Positions 48,218 through 57,224 of a DNA stretch of 64,000 bases are shown here, piece after piece (position 1 is the first letter of the stretch; every line of letters starts with the position of its first letter). The notes below the pieces were generated by a model, which saw only the letters and a program-made list of their open reading frames with translations, was not told the origin of the DNA and searched no databases. The DNA is from Desulfobacula sp. (GTDB lineage: Bacteria > Desulfobacterota > Desulfobacteria > Desulfobacterales > Desulfobacteraceae). Where the stretch lies: assembly GCF_030145145.1 (NCBI RefSeq), contig NZ_JAQYWD010000011.1:62001-126000 (forward strand), given 5' to 3'. The translations under genes and the position numbers were made by a program.

Positions 48218-50716
48218 TCATAATCTGGCAGGCAGTGGTGTTATTTCAAACATATTATTTATGTGGTTCACATAATCGATATTTTTGCAAGGCTTTGAAA
48301 GGTGATCAATATAAGGGTCTTTTCGTTTTATTTCTTTTATGGATTCTAAAAATTCTATATTGCCGGAAATAAAAAGGATCGGAATGGTTCTGTCTGATAA
48401 TCTGATGTGATTATATATATCCTTACCACTGAGATCTCCAGGAAGAATATAATCCAAGCTTACAAAATCATATTTATTTCTATTCAACAAGTCTACTGCA
48501 ATTTGTCCATTACTGGCAATATCCACTTTGTGATTGAAGGGTTCACTTGTCAGTATGGTGTACTGGACATCTGAGATAGCCTGCTCGTCTTCAACAAGCA
48601 GAATATATTTTCCGAAACAGATTTTTTCATTTTTAACTTTTATTATTTCTTCCTCTGTTAATTCTTTTTTTATGACGGGGAATTTAATGGTAATTTTAGT
48701 GCCCGCTCTAAATTCCGAATCAACAAGTATTTCCCCTTTGTGTTGTTCTATATATTTTTTTACATTTGCCATCCCATAACCTGTTCCCCCAATATCCCCT
48801 TTATACAGTTCATATACGTCCTTGCTTCCCTTTAGAGTGAAAGAGGGTTCATAAATCCTATCCAAATATTCACTTGGAATACCGCAGCCATTATCTTCAA
48901 TTTCAACGCAAATTTTCTCTTCAATATAATATGTTCTGACCATTATTTTCGGAGTCCCAACCTTTCCCAAAGCATGAATTGAATTTTGAAACAGATTTAC
49001 CAATGCATGCTCAATCATACCTGGATCAGCGAGCAGATAAGGCATACTTTGTTCTTCTTCTTTTATCAACTCAATCCCGGCCATATCTTTTTTCATAAGA
49101 TTTATAACAAAGTCGATTTTATCGCTAATCTTGAAAAATTCCTGTTTAGGTTCCTGGCTTTTGGCAAAAGCCACTAAGTTTCGGGTAAGATTTTTTCCGC
49201 GTAAAGTTTGTTGGAATATTAATTCAAGCGTCTTCTTTGTTTCTGCATCCTTACATTCCATAAGCGAAAGTTCAGCATTACCCATTACTATACTCAAGAT
49301 ATTATTGAAGTCATGGGCCATTTTTCCAGCAACCTGTCCAACCAAAGCAAGCTGTTTTTGTTCACCCGCAATTTTCTGGGCATCTAATTTTTCTTTCTCT
49401 GCCCGCCTGCTCTCTGTGATATCCCTGAATTCTGTAACTCTCACTGCGCGACCATGATAGGGAATATTTTTAGCCTGTATTCTCATATAATATCTGGTGT
49501 TGTCTTTACGGAGTCCTTCAACTTCATAGGGCCGTTCAAAACCACTTCGTATTTTTTCCATAACTGGTTCTCGCCATTCCGGTGCAATCAGCATGAGTCC
49601 ATCCATGCCTATCAGCTCTTCAATGGAAAAGCCGGTCATATCAGAAAGCCCCTGGTTACAATCCAGAATAATCCCTTTATCATGGATTGAAATGCCGCCA
49701 AACGATGCATAATGAAGGGCTTTAAATCGGTTTTCACTTTCCCTTAAAGCATTTTCAATCATTTTCCTTTCATTGATTCCCTGTAATAATTTTTCATTCG
49801 CTATTTCAAGTGATTTAGTTCTTTTTTTTACTTGGGTATCCAGTGAAGAATAAAAATTTTTAAGTCTATCAGTAAGCTTGTTGAATCCAAATGCCAAATC
49901 AGAAATCTCATCTTTCCCTTTTACAAGAATCGGATTGATCTGGGAATAATTTGACTCCTCCACAGCAGTTAAAAAATGTTTTGAAATAAGAATTAAACGG
50001 TTGATGATAAGAAACTTTATGACAAAGATAATAACTACAAAAAACAATAAAAGTCCTACAGCACCAAAAAGAAAAGTGTTTTTAAGCTCAAACCACAATT
50101 TTTCCGTAACCTTAGCAATGGGTATTGCCACGGTATCCATACCGATTACCTTTCCCATTGGTTGATAAAACCCTGCAACTGGACCATATTTTTCGATCAG
50201 GGAAACTGGTGCATTTTTAGGATCACCATGGCAATTGAGACATGATTCTTCCATACGTCTTGCGTTGAATTTGGCCATATACTCTTTGGTTCCGATTTTT
50301 ATCGGGCCCTCCCATTTTTTTAAATGGGGATTATTATCGAAATACTCAATGATTTTGATTTCCTCAGGTCCAGCATGGTTGAGGGGGTTTCGAGGATTTT
50401 TAGAAGAAAATTTAATTATATATTCTGGAAACTCATTTCTGACGTCTTCAAAAATTGAGCGAGCAACATAGGATGTTGACATTGTTTCAAGAATGAACTC
50501 CTTTTCACCGATCAGTTGATACATCACTGGACGGATATAGTTTCCTACATAATTACGGATGGCAAGATCAAATTTCAATGCCATTAAGGCCTGTTGTTCA
50601 ATAACCTCATAAATACGATTATTTGTGAAGGTATATGAAGAATAAAGAAGCAAACAGGAAAACAAAGCCGTTATAACACCGATAGAAATTAACAATTTTG
50701 CGGTAATGCTTTTCAT
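48218..50716 (-). CDS. hybrid histidine kinase with haem-binding DUF3365 (Tll0287-like) sensor
   Basis: The 832-residue protein has a transmembrane helix at about 5-27. A periplasmic DUF3365 domain with ALKFDLAIRNYVGNYIRPVM contains a c-type haem motif CLNCH (in EESCLNCHGDP, about 180) and is followed by a second helix. Then come HAMP, a coiled coil, PAS (GGISIHDKGIILDCNQGLSDM), HisKA with VAGKMAHDFNNILSIVMGN, an HATPase domain (NLFQNSIHALG, IEDNGCGIP) and a receiver ending the protein (LLVEDEQAIS, FVSLDYILPGDLSG). The haem suggests detection of redox state, NO or oxygen outside the cytoplasm. ATG 50716 with GGGGAAA is preferred to the longer frame. No separate output regulator is adjacent. 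Confidence 0.88.
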   Translation of the reverse strand: MKSITAKLLISIGVITALFSCLLLYSSYTFTNNRIYEVIEQQALMALKFDLAIRNYVGNYIRPVMYQLIGEKEFILETMSTSYVARSIFEDVRNEFPEYIIKFSSKNPRNPLNHAGPEEIKIIEYFDNNPHLKKWEGPIKIGTKEYMAKFNARRMEESCLNCHGDPKNAPVSLIEKYGPVAGFYQPMGKVIGMDTVAIPIAKVTEKLWFELKNTFLFGAVGLLLFFVVIIFVIKFLIINRLILISKHFLTAVEESNYSQINPILVKGKDEISDLAFGFNKLTDRLKNFYSSLDTQVKKRTKSLEIANEKLLQGINERKMIENALRESENRFKALHYASFGGISIHDKGIILDCNQGLSDMTGFSIEELIGMDGLMLIAPEWREPVMEKIRSGFERPYEVEGLRKDNTRYYMRIQAKNIPYHGRAVRVTEFRDITESRRAEKEKLDAQKIAGEQKQLALVGQVAGKMAHDFNNILSIVMGNAELSLMECKDAETKKTLELIFQQTLRGKNLTRNLVAFAKSQEPKQEFFKISDKIDFVINLMKKDMAGIELIKEEEQSMPYLLADPGMIEHALVNLFQNSIHALGKVGTPKIMVRTYYIEEKICVEIEDNGCGIPSEYLDRIYEPSFTLKGSKDVYELYKGDIGGTGYGMANVKKYIEQHKGEILVDSEFRAGTKITIKFPVIKKELTEEEIIKVKNEKICFGKYILLVEDEQAISDVQYTILTSEPFNHKVDIASNGQIAVDLLNRNKYDFVSLDYILPGDLSGKDIYNHIRLSDRTIPILFISGNIEFLESIKEIKRKDPYIDHLSKPCKNIDYVNHINNMFEITPLPARL

Positions 50717-50853
50717 TATTTCCCCAAAAATAATACTTATTCTATAAAACAAAAAAGGACATGAAGGCTTTTTAAATTCCGGCAATGTCCAAAAAAATTA
50801 AGTTTACAATATGTTGTGGTGAGAGGCAATTTTATTTTTAGACCGGCTGTCAA

Positions 50854-53800
50854 CTATACTGTATCCAGCACTTCACGAATTTTTTGAGCAAGCTCCTTAA
50901 TAAGGATTGGTTTCAATAGAAAACCTTTAATGTTTAGAGATTTAATTTTTTCTTCAGAAATGGATTCACTGAACCCCGTGCAAAGCAATATGGGGATGTC
51001 ATGGCGTATTTTGATCAATTCAACTGCAAGTTTGTCCCCAGGCATTTTCGGCATTGCTTTATCTGTAATAACCAAATCAAATTTATCCGGACTTGCTCTA
51101 AAGGCTTCGAGAGCTTCAATACTGCTGGTGCGGGAAGTAACCTGATACCCTAAACGCTCCAGAACCTGTTTTTCCATTGCAATGATGCCCTCTTCATCAT
51201 CCACCAGAAGGACGCTTTCAGTACCACCGAGTATGGGTTCATTTGCCTGGGTCTCTTTTTTTGCCGAACGGGTCTTGATGACAGGCAGATAAACATGAAA
51301 TTGAGTCCCTGTGCCAGGTTCGGTGTAAACCTGGATTGCGCCATTCATGGCTTTCACAATACCATGGACCACTGATAATCCCATTCCAGTTCCCTTACCT
51401 TTTACTTTCGTGGTAAAAAACGGGTCAAAAATTTTATCAATTGTTTTCTTATCCATACCCGTGCCGGTATCTGCTATTGTCAGGCAGGCATATGAACCAG
51501 GAGCCATATCAGAATTTACAAAGTGATACTGCCCCAATTCGACTTCTTTAAGGCTTACTTTTAATTCCCCTTCTGTTTCTTCCATGGCATGATAGGCATT
51601 AGTTGCAAGGTTCATTACAATCTGATGGATCTGTGTGGGATCTGCTTTTACGGCATCACAGTTAGGCTGGAGGCTCTGATTGATGGAAATGGTTGCGGGG
51701 ATTGTGGATCTGATAAGTTTTAAGGCTTCTTTTATAATCGGCTGCATCTTTATCAATTTCAGATCATTGGTTCCCTGGCGTGAAAAGGCAAGAATCTGAT
51801 GCACAAGATCTCTGGCTCTCAGTGATCCCGTATAAATTTCATTGATGCTTTCTCTATATGGACTATCATCAGGGACATCCTCTAAGAGCATTTCTGAGTG
51901 CCCCACAATGGGAAAAAGAATATTGTTAAAATCATGGGCAATACCACCGGCAAGGGTGCCGATGGCTTCCATTTTCTGGGATTGCTGCAATACTTTCTCC
52001 ATCCTGATTTCATCGGTAACGTCACGCTTAACTGCAACGAAATTGATTAGTTTTCCTGATTTATCAAGTACGGGTGAAATCGTGGCATCTTCTGTATAAA
52101 AACTGCCATCCTTTCTTTTGTTGGTCAACCTGCCATTCCAGGTATTTCCTGTAATTATCGTCTCCCACAGTTGCCGGTAAACCAACTCATTATGCTCACC
52201 ACTTTTCAGAATTCGTGGATTTTTTCCGATCAACTCTTGCTTTGAATACCCTGTGGTTTTCTCAAACGCGGGATTGACATACTCTATATTGCCATCCGCA
52301 TTTGTAATTACAACACCTTCTGCGATTTGCTCAATGGCGGCAAGGTGTCGCTTACGATCTGCCTCCATCTGGTTACGCTCGGTGATATCCCGGGTAATGG
52401 AAAGAATGATATCTTCATTTCCGATTTTCAATATTCGTGCAGACATAAGACCAAATTTTATTTGCCCTCCTTTTCCCTGAAACGCTGCTTCCAGGTTTTC
52501 AACAACCCCATCTTTTTTCAGCCCTGAAACCAGGCGGTCCTTGTCTTTTGGATCATTCCAGATATCGAAGTCAAGGGAAGATTTTCCAATCACTTCTTCA
52601 CGAGAGTATCCCATAATCTTTGTAAAGCCTTCATTTATTTCAAGATATATCCCATCCTCCACCCTGTTGAGATTGATCGAATCCGGGCTTGAAAGGAATG
52701 TCAGCCGAAATTTTTCCTCACTCTCCCGAAGGGCCTGAATGGCTTCTGTTCTCGTTTCAATCATTTGATTGGCAGACACAGCAATACTCTTGAACTCTTC
52801 AAACTGTAGTCCAGCCGTATCAATGGCCGTTGTCTGTGAAGATGCGATTTTAAAAAAGTTTGAAAAGAGCCTGATCCCGGATTGAATTTTATGCGCTTGA
52901 TATCGGGTCCAAAAAAGAATCAGAAAGGACATGAAAATCATAACTACAAAATATAAAACAGCTCGTTTTAAAAAATCATGATACAGCGCTTTTTTTTTTG
53001 ACAGGATAATTTCATCCATCGTATCCAGATACACCCCGGCACCAATGATCCATCTCCATTCCGGAACACCGACAACATAGGCCAACTTGGGGGAAAATTC
53101 CTCTGAATCCATTTTCTGCCAGAAATAGGAAACAAATCCCCCCCCCGGCTCTTTTGCAGCCCTGTTCTGTTCCTGTATGATTTTAACCCCTTTGGGATCG
53201 GTCAATTCCCAAATGTTTTTTGTTGTCTTTGTAATTTTCCCGTTTATAAATAAAGGCTGCCCCCCGTAAATGCTCCCGAAAAAATAGCCTTCGTTTTCAA
53301 ATCGGAGCTTTGAAACTCTTTCCAGAACTTCCTCCTGAATTTCTTTTTCCACATCTTCTAAATATTCACCGGTTCCGATTCCCCATCCATAGGGTTCAAA
53401 ATATTTCACATAGGCAATTTTCAAATGGTTTGCATCCGATTCTCCCGGCTTTGACCATGTATAAGAATAAAAGCCTTCCTTGCGTGCCTTTATTATTTCG
53501 ATCATATCCGGCACAACATCTTCGCCTTTGGCGCCCTGCACCGCCATCATATTTTTGCCTTCCATTTCAGGCCTGTCGGCAAAAAGTTCTTCAATCCCTT
53601 CCATGTTAAAGGCAAAAAAATACCCCCGGTTCTGGTTAAACCGTATCGGCCTTAAAGCATCCTTTATCATTTTTTTTATTTCATAGCGGGATTTCGATTC
53701 CTTATTTTCATTATAGATGTTCAAGGCTATGGCACAGGCTTCATTCACACGCCCTTTAATCGAGTTCCGAAGCCTTTTTTCCGTCTGGTTTCTCATATAC

Positions 53801-53997
53801 TGAACATATTCCAGTGCGGTTTGAACATGTGTTTTCAGTATTTGTTTCTCTGAGGCAACAAATTTTTCTTTAACGGATGCTGAGTTTTTATTAAATTCGG
53901 TATATTCACTCAAAACCCCAAAAAAATAAAGGCAGACAAAGGAAATAAAGGTTATAGAAAGCATATTATGCAAAAAAAGTTTTTTAATACTGGTCAT
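50854..53997 (-). CDS. hybrid histidine kinase with tandem Cache domains, two PAS domains and receiver
   Basis: The 1047-residue protein has an N-terminal membrane helix (about 10-29). A periplasmic region carries two related Cache units, each with a G-YFF core (NRGYFFAFNMEG, NEGYFFGSIYGG) and ending in W-IGTG or W-IGAG (YGWGIGTGEYLEDV, WRWIIGAGVYLDTM). A second helix lies near 340-362. Cytoplasmic parts are PAS1 (SPDSINLNRVEDGIYLEIN), PAS2 (AEGVVITNADGNIEYVNPAFE), HisKA (GTLAGGIAHDFNNIL, about 690), HATPase (NLATNAYHAME, IADTGTGMD) and a receiver (LLVDDEEGIIAMEK, LVITDKAMPKM). The ligand is unknown; Cache domains bind organic acids or amino acids. AAGAGG lies 13 bases before the ATG. Confidence 0.9.
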   Translation of the reverse strand: MTSIKKLFLHNMLSITFISFVCLYFFGVLSEYTEFNKNSASVKEKFVASEKQILKTHVQTALEYVQYMRNQTEKRLRNSIKGRVNEACAIALNIYNENKESKSRYEIKKMIKDALRPIRFNQNRGYFFAFNMEGIEELFADRPEMEGKNMMAVQGAKGEDVVPDMIEIIKARKEGFYSYTWSKPGESDANHLKIAYVKYFEPYGWGIGTGEYLEDVEKEIQEEVLERVSKLRFENEGYFFGSIYGGQPLFINGKITKTTKNIWELTDPKGVKIIQEQNRAAKEPGGGFVSYFWQKMDSEEFSPKLAYVVGVPEWRWIIGAGVYLDTMDEIILSKKKALYHDFLKRAVLYFVVMIFMSFLILFWTRYQAHKIQSGIRLFSNFFKIASSQTTAIDTAGLQFEEFKSIAVSANQMIETRTEAIQALRESEEKFRLTFLSSPDSINLNRVEDGIYLEINEGFTKIMGYSREEVIGKSSLDFDIWNDPKDKDRLVSGLKKDGVVENLEAAFQGKGGQIKFGLMSARILKIGNEDIILSITRDITERNQMEADRKRHLAAIEQIAEGVVITNADGNIEYVNPAFEKTTGYSKQELIGKNPRILKSGEHNELVYRQLWETIITGNTWNGRLTNKRKDGSFYTEDATISPVLDKSGKLINFVAVKRDVTDEIRMEKVLQQSQKMEAIGTLAGGIAHDFNNILFPIVGHSEMLLEDVPDDSPYRESINEIYTGSLRARDLVHQILAFSRQGTNDLKLIKMQPIIKEALKLIRSTIPATISINQSLQPNCDAVKADPTQIHQIVMNLATNAYHAMEETEGELKVSLKEVELGQYHFVNSDMAPGSYACLTIADTGTGMDKKTIDKIFDPFFTTKVKGKGTGMGLSVVHGIVKAMNGAIQVYTEPGTGTQFHVYLPVIKTRSAKKETQANEPILGGTESVLLVDDEEGIIAMEKQVLERLGYQVTSRTSSIEALEAFRASPDKFDLVITDKAMPKMPGDKLAVELIKIRHDIPILLCTGFSESISEEKIKSLNIKGFLLKPILIKELAQKIREVLDTV

Positions 53998-54089
53998 ACG
54001 ATTTTTTACCTCTTAACTTGTGCACTGCTGTTTTTTGCAGCATTTCTTTTTCCAACCTTCAATCTTTTCAGATGCATCATTTGCGACTT

Positions 54090-54239
54090 TCACAAGCGTC
54101 TTGATATTCGATGTATTTTAAAATAATCGTCAAATCCCGTCTGCCGGCAATCCACCAACTCAAAAAAAGAGATGCCTGTCCAGTTGACAGATACAAAGGC
54201 CATGGGCTTATCTTTTTTAAACCGCACTATACAGGGCAT
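54090..54239 (-). CDS. small hypothetical protein, possibly frameshifted
   Basis: A 49-codon frame starts MPCIVRFKKDKPMAFVSVNW and continues with ISFFELVDCRQTGFDDYFKI. Past its stop, a +1 frame continues with VKVANDASEKIEGWKKKCC, as if one longer Cys-containing protein had been split by a frameshift. There is no good Shine-Dalgarno and I recognise no family. The rest of 53998-54638 shows only a palindrome TCAGATC-CT-GATCTGA at 54300-54315 and a featureless 82-codon frame at 54318-54566. Confidence 0.3.
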   Translation of the reverse strand: MPCIVRFKKDKPMAFVSVNWTGISFFELVDCRQTGFDDYFKIHRISRRL

Positions 54240-54638
54240 TGCCGGTAGATCGAAGTGATAATACACAAATAAAAATTACAATGCAAAACAAATTTTAGGT
54301 CAGATCCTGATCTGATTATGACCTCTACAAAGGCACTGTCACATTGCACTCTCACCACCCACCACATTACCCTTCTGCCGACCTATTTCTTCGAATTATT
54401 AGTTTTCTGGAACGTGAAAGAATCCAGAGGGGATTGCTCTTCCAACTCGATACAAAGCAAAGCCCGCTCACCCGTGAGATATAAACTTCACTGTGAACTG
54501 TTGTTAAAGGACAATATTGATTGCACAAAAGACCGACCTGTGATAGGAAAATTTCTTAGATTATAAATATAATACATTGTTTTACATACCTAAATCACAA
54601 TATTAAACTGGTATTCTCAAAAAAAATAAGGAGAGAAC

Positions 54639-56561
54639 ATGGGACTCAAAGAAGAGTTGGAAGAAAAAGCCGAGGAGTGTGACGCACCGGAAGAATATAT
54701 TGCCGTGGCAAAAGAGATTATGGACGGACTTTCGGATAAAGAGTGGGCTTCCGAACTTTTGGAAGAAGGTGCCGGCTGGGCTGAAAGCTATGAAGACACG
54801 GTTGCATATGCCAAGGCAGGCATTGATCTGCTCCAGAATGCGGAAGTTGCGGCTTCCTTCCTGGAACAGGGTAAAAACCTGTGCAGTTCAACAGAGGATT
54901 ATTTAAACCTGGCTGCAGCCGCTTTGGCGCTTAAGCTTGAAGATGTGTCTAAAGATATTATCGGTGCTGCAAGTACAAAATGTGTTAAAGTAACGGATTA
55001 TCTGGAATTAAGTGATCATATCGCCAAAGTTATCAAAGACCAGGAACTTGCGGAACAAATCATTGATAAGGCTTTTGACAAATGTTCGAAAATAGATGAT
55101 TTTGTCCTGTTTGCAAAAGCACTTCTGGATATGTTCCAAGACAAAGACCGTGCGGCAGCTGTATATGAAAAAGCAATAGAAAAAGCGGTTAAGGCAGATG
55201 ACTTTGTCGTCCTTGCAGCGGGTGTTATGACGGACCTTCAAGACAAGGATCTTGCCCGGAAAATTTATGAAGGCGCCCTGGCATCGCTTGAATCCGGCAA
55301 TGAGCTACTCAAATTTGCCGAAACCGTCAAAGAACAACTGGATGATGCAGATTTTTTAATGTCGGTTTATCAGAAAGCTGAAACCGTTTTTAAAGACTTT
55401 TCAGACTATCTGAAACTGGCCAAAGCCGGTTTTGAGAATACAGGGAATGCAGCCTTTGCCTCTGCCGTATATCAGAAAGCGGCTGCCACAAATCCGGACT
55501 GCGGCCAACTGGTTGATCTGGCCATTGCCCTGGCAAAAGATCTCAAAGACACCGATGCCGCTGTCCAGGTTCTCAAACAGGCTGAAGCAGCTGTTAAAAA
55601 TAATGCCGATTTTATTAAAACCGCCCAGGCTATCCAGGACATCGTAACCGATGACGAACCCTGGACATCGGCCATTTCCTTCCAGTTGAAAAAACGGGAA
55701 GAATTCAAAGCGTTGTATGCGGATTTTATTTTAAGAGAACAAGAAGACAAAACCTGTTTCCTCATGCGGACACTGGCCCATGAGGTGTTTGAAAAAACGG
55801 GTGACACGTATTATGCCGCCAAATTGTACAAAGTTACGAAATCACTTACCATCAATTTTAATGATTTTATCAAACTGGCTGCTGATATCCATGCAGACTT
55901 GGGAGATGACACCTGGGTCCGGGAAATCTATTCTGAACTTCTGGACAAATGTGACAGCTTCAATTTTTATAACGAATTGACCAATGCCATTTCCGCAACC
56001 CTCAAAGATAAGGCATGGATTCGTGAAATCTATACGGGCATTGAAAAGAAAAGTACAAAAAACAGTGATCTTATCAAACTCGCATCCATAGCAATAGAAA
56101 CATTCAATGACAAGGAATGGGCAACAAGCCTGCTGACCAAAGTCGAGAAAAACAGCCACAGCCTGTTTGAATTCAGCAGTGCTGCCGGAGCGATTTTTAA
56201 CTGGCTTGGGGACACGGAATGGGCCGGAAAACTATATGCTGCTGCAGAATCACTCTGCCAGTCACAAAGAGATTATGCACAACTGATTTCCTTTATAAAA
56301 AATCAGACGTCAGACCGGATAATTTTGTCCAACACCTTACATGCAGCCCAAAAAAAGCTGACATCCTTTGAAGACCTGCTGTTTCTGGCAGAAATTTCTT
56401 TGCTCCAGCTGAATGACCCTGATACTGCAACGAAGCTCTATACCAAAGCAGAAGAAAAAGCCCAGTCCAACCAGATGCTTTCCAAGCTGGGAACAAGCCT
56501 GAGCAATCGTATGAATGATCCCAAATGGTCCTCTAAGGTCTTGCGGAAAATCAAACAATAA
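54639..56561 (+). CDS. alpha-solenoid protein built of 34-residue repeats, function unknown
   Basis: The 640-residue protein has no signal peptide or membrane segment. From about residue 50 it is a regular array of about 17 repeats, most exactly 34 residues long. The pattern is: aromatic at position 4, LA at 7-8, L near 15, D-D/K at 17-18, A near 21, IY or VY at 24-25, KA at 27-28, K near 31. Examples are IDDFVLFAKALLDMFQDKDR and, ten repeats later, NSDLIKLASIAIETFNDKEW. Repeats 10-11 (about 345-400) are irregular. Length and period resemble tetratricopeptide repeats, but the consensus lacks the TPR W-LG-Y-A-F-A set. It is acidic and probably a cytoplasmic protein-binding scaffold. A GGAGAGA Shine-Dalgarno precedes the ATG. 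Confidence 0.88.
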   Translation: MGLKEELEEKAEECDAPEEYIAVAKEIMDGLSDKEWASELLEEGAGWAESYEDTVAYAKAGIDLLQNAEVAASFLEQGKNLCSSTEDYLNLAAAALALKLEDVSKDIIGAASTKCVKVTDYLELSDHIAKVIKDQELAEQIIDKAFDKCSKIDDFVLFAKALLDMFQDKDRAAAVYEKAIEKAVKADDFVVLAAGVMTDLQDKDLARKIYEGALASLESGNELLKFAETVKEQLDDADFLMSVYQKAETVFKDFSDYLKLAKAGFENTGNAAFASAVYQKAAATNPDCGQLVDLAIALAKDLKDTDAAVQVLKQAEAAVKNNADFIKTAQAIQDIVTDDEPWTSAISFQLKKREEFKALYADFILREQEDKTCFLMRTLAHEVFEKTGDTYYAAKLYKVTKSLTINFNDFIKLAADIHADLGDDTWVREIYSELLDKCDSFNFYNELTNAISATLKDKAWIREIYTGIEKKSTKNSDLIKLASIAIETFNDKEWATSLLTKVEKNSHSLFEFSSAAGAIFNWLGDTEWAGKLYAAAESLCQSQRDYAQLISFIKNQTSDRIILSNTLHAAQKKLTSFEDLLFLAEISLLQLNDPDTATKLYTKAEEKAQSNQMLSKLGTSLSNRMNDPKWSSKVLRKIKQ

Positions 56562-56668
56562 AAGGGATTATATTTTTTATATCAAGGGGGTTGTAATGAA
56601 AACAACCATTATAAGCCCCTTTATCCCCATCTATCTGACAGCAATATTTAAATTCAAGGATTTGAATA

Positions 56669-57169
56669 ATGGGAACCAGATATTTATTTGAAAAAGCAGT
56701 CAGGATTTCTCAAGGCTTACCTCCTTCCGATGAAACCCAAGTCCAAAACCTGTGCCGGAAAATAAAAGAATCCCAGGAAGCACTGCTGGTCGCTGGCAGC
56801 ACGTCCATGCAGTATTGTCTGGAAAAATGCAAAGGGATGTGTTGCCAAAACCTGGATATCGATTCGATTTTCAGCTTATGGGATTTTATTTTTATCCTCA
56901 CCCTGCTGCCCCACCTGAAAGACGACATACAACACCGCCTGAATGCCCATGACACCTTGTACCTTTCTCCATGCCCGTTTCTTAAAGACGGTAAGGGCCC
57001 CTGCATATTCCCCAATGGGATAAAAGCACAGATATGCGTCATCACCTTTTGCGCCGATAGCCACGAAATGAAACAACCCATTAAGACCGTTAATTTAAAT
57101 TTTTATCGGCTCTGCTGGCTGATTCAATATTTAAGGATCAAACGAATCGTTTGCCGGGTAAAACGGTGA
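56669..57169 (+). CDS. Cys-rich protein, possibly YkgJ-like Fe-S/Zn cluster protein
   Basis: The 166-residue protein contains YCLEKCKGMCC (about 50-60), then a hydrophobic LWDFIFILTLLPHL, and CPFLKDGKGPCIF and CVITFC (about 105-135). The C-x3-C-x3-CC cluster followed by CPF, GPC and C--FC resembles the YkgJ family (CxxCxxCC-CPFL-GxCxxY), with altered first spacing. It may hold a zinc or Fe-S cluster. The C-terminus is basic. It follows the solenoid gene by 107 bases in the same direction and may be co-transcribed. AAGGA lies 11 bases before the ATG. Confidence 0.65.
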   Translation: MGTRYLFEKAVRISQGLPPSDETQVQNLCRKIKESQEALLVAGSTSMQYCLEKCKGMCCQNLDIDSIFSLWDFIFILTLLPHLKDDIQHRLNAHDTLYLSPCPFLKDGKGPCIFPNGIKAQICVITFCADSHEMKQPIKTVNLNFYRLCWLIQYLRIKRIVCRVKR

Positions 57170-57224
57170 ACAATCGAATGCCTGTTAATCCACCATCAAA
57201 TTATCGACTTTCCAAAAGTCACCA

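Noticed and set aside
54300-54315. Palindrome TCAGATC-CT-GATCTGA as an operator
   Set aside because: It is over 300 bases from the nearest gene start and not near any promoter-like boxes.
54318-54566. 82-codon plus-strand frame before the solenoid gene
   Set aside because: No Shine-Dalgarno, unusual composition and no recognisable motif.
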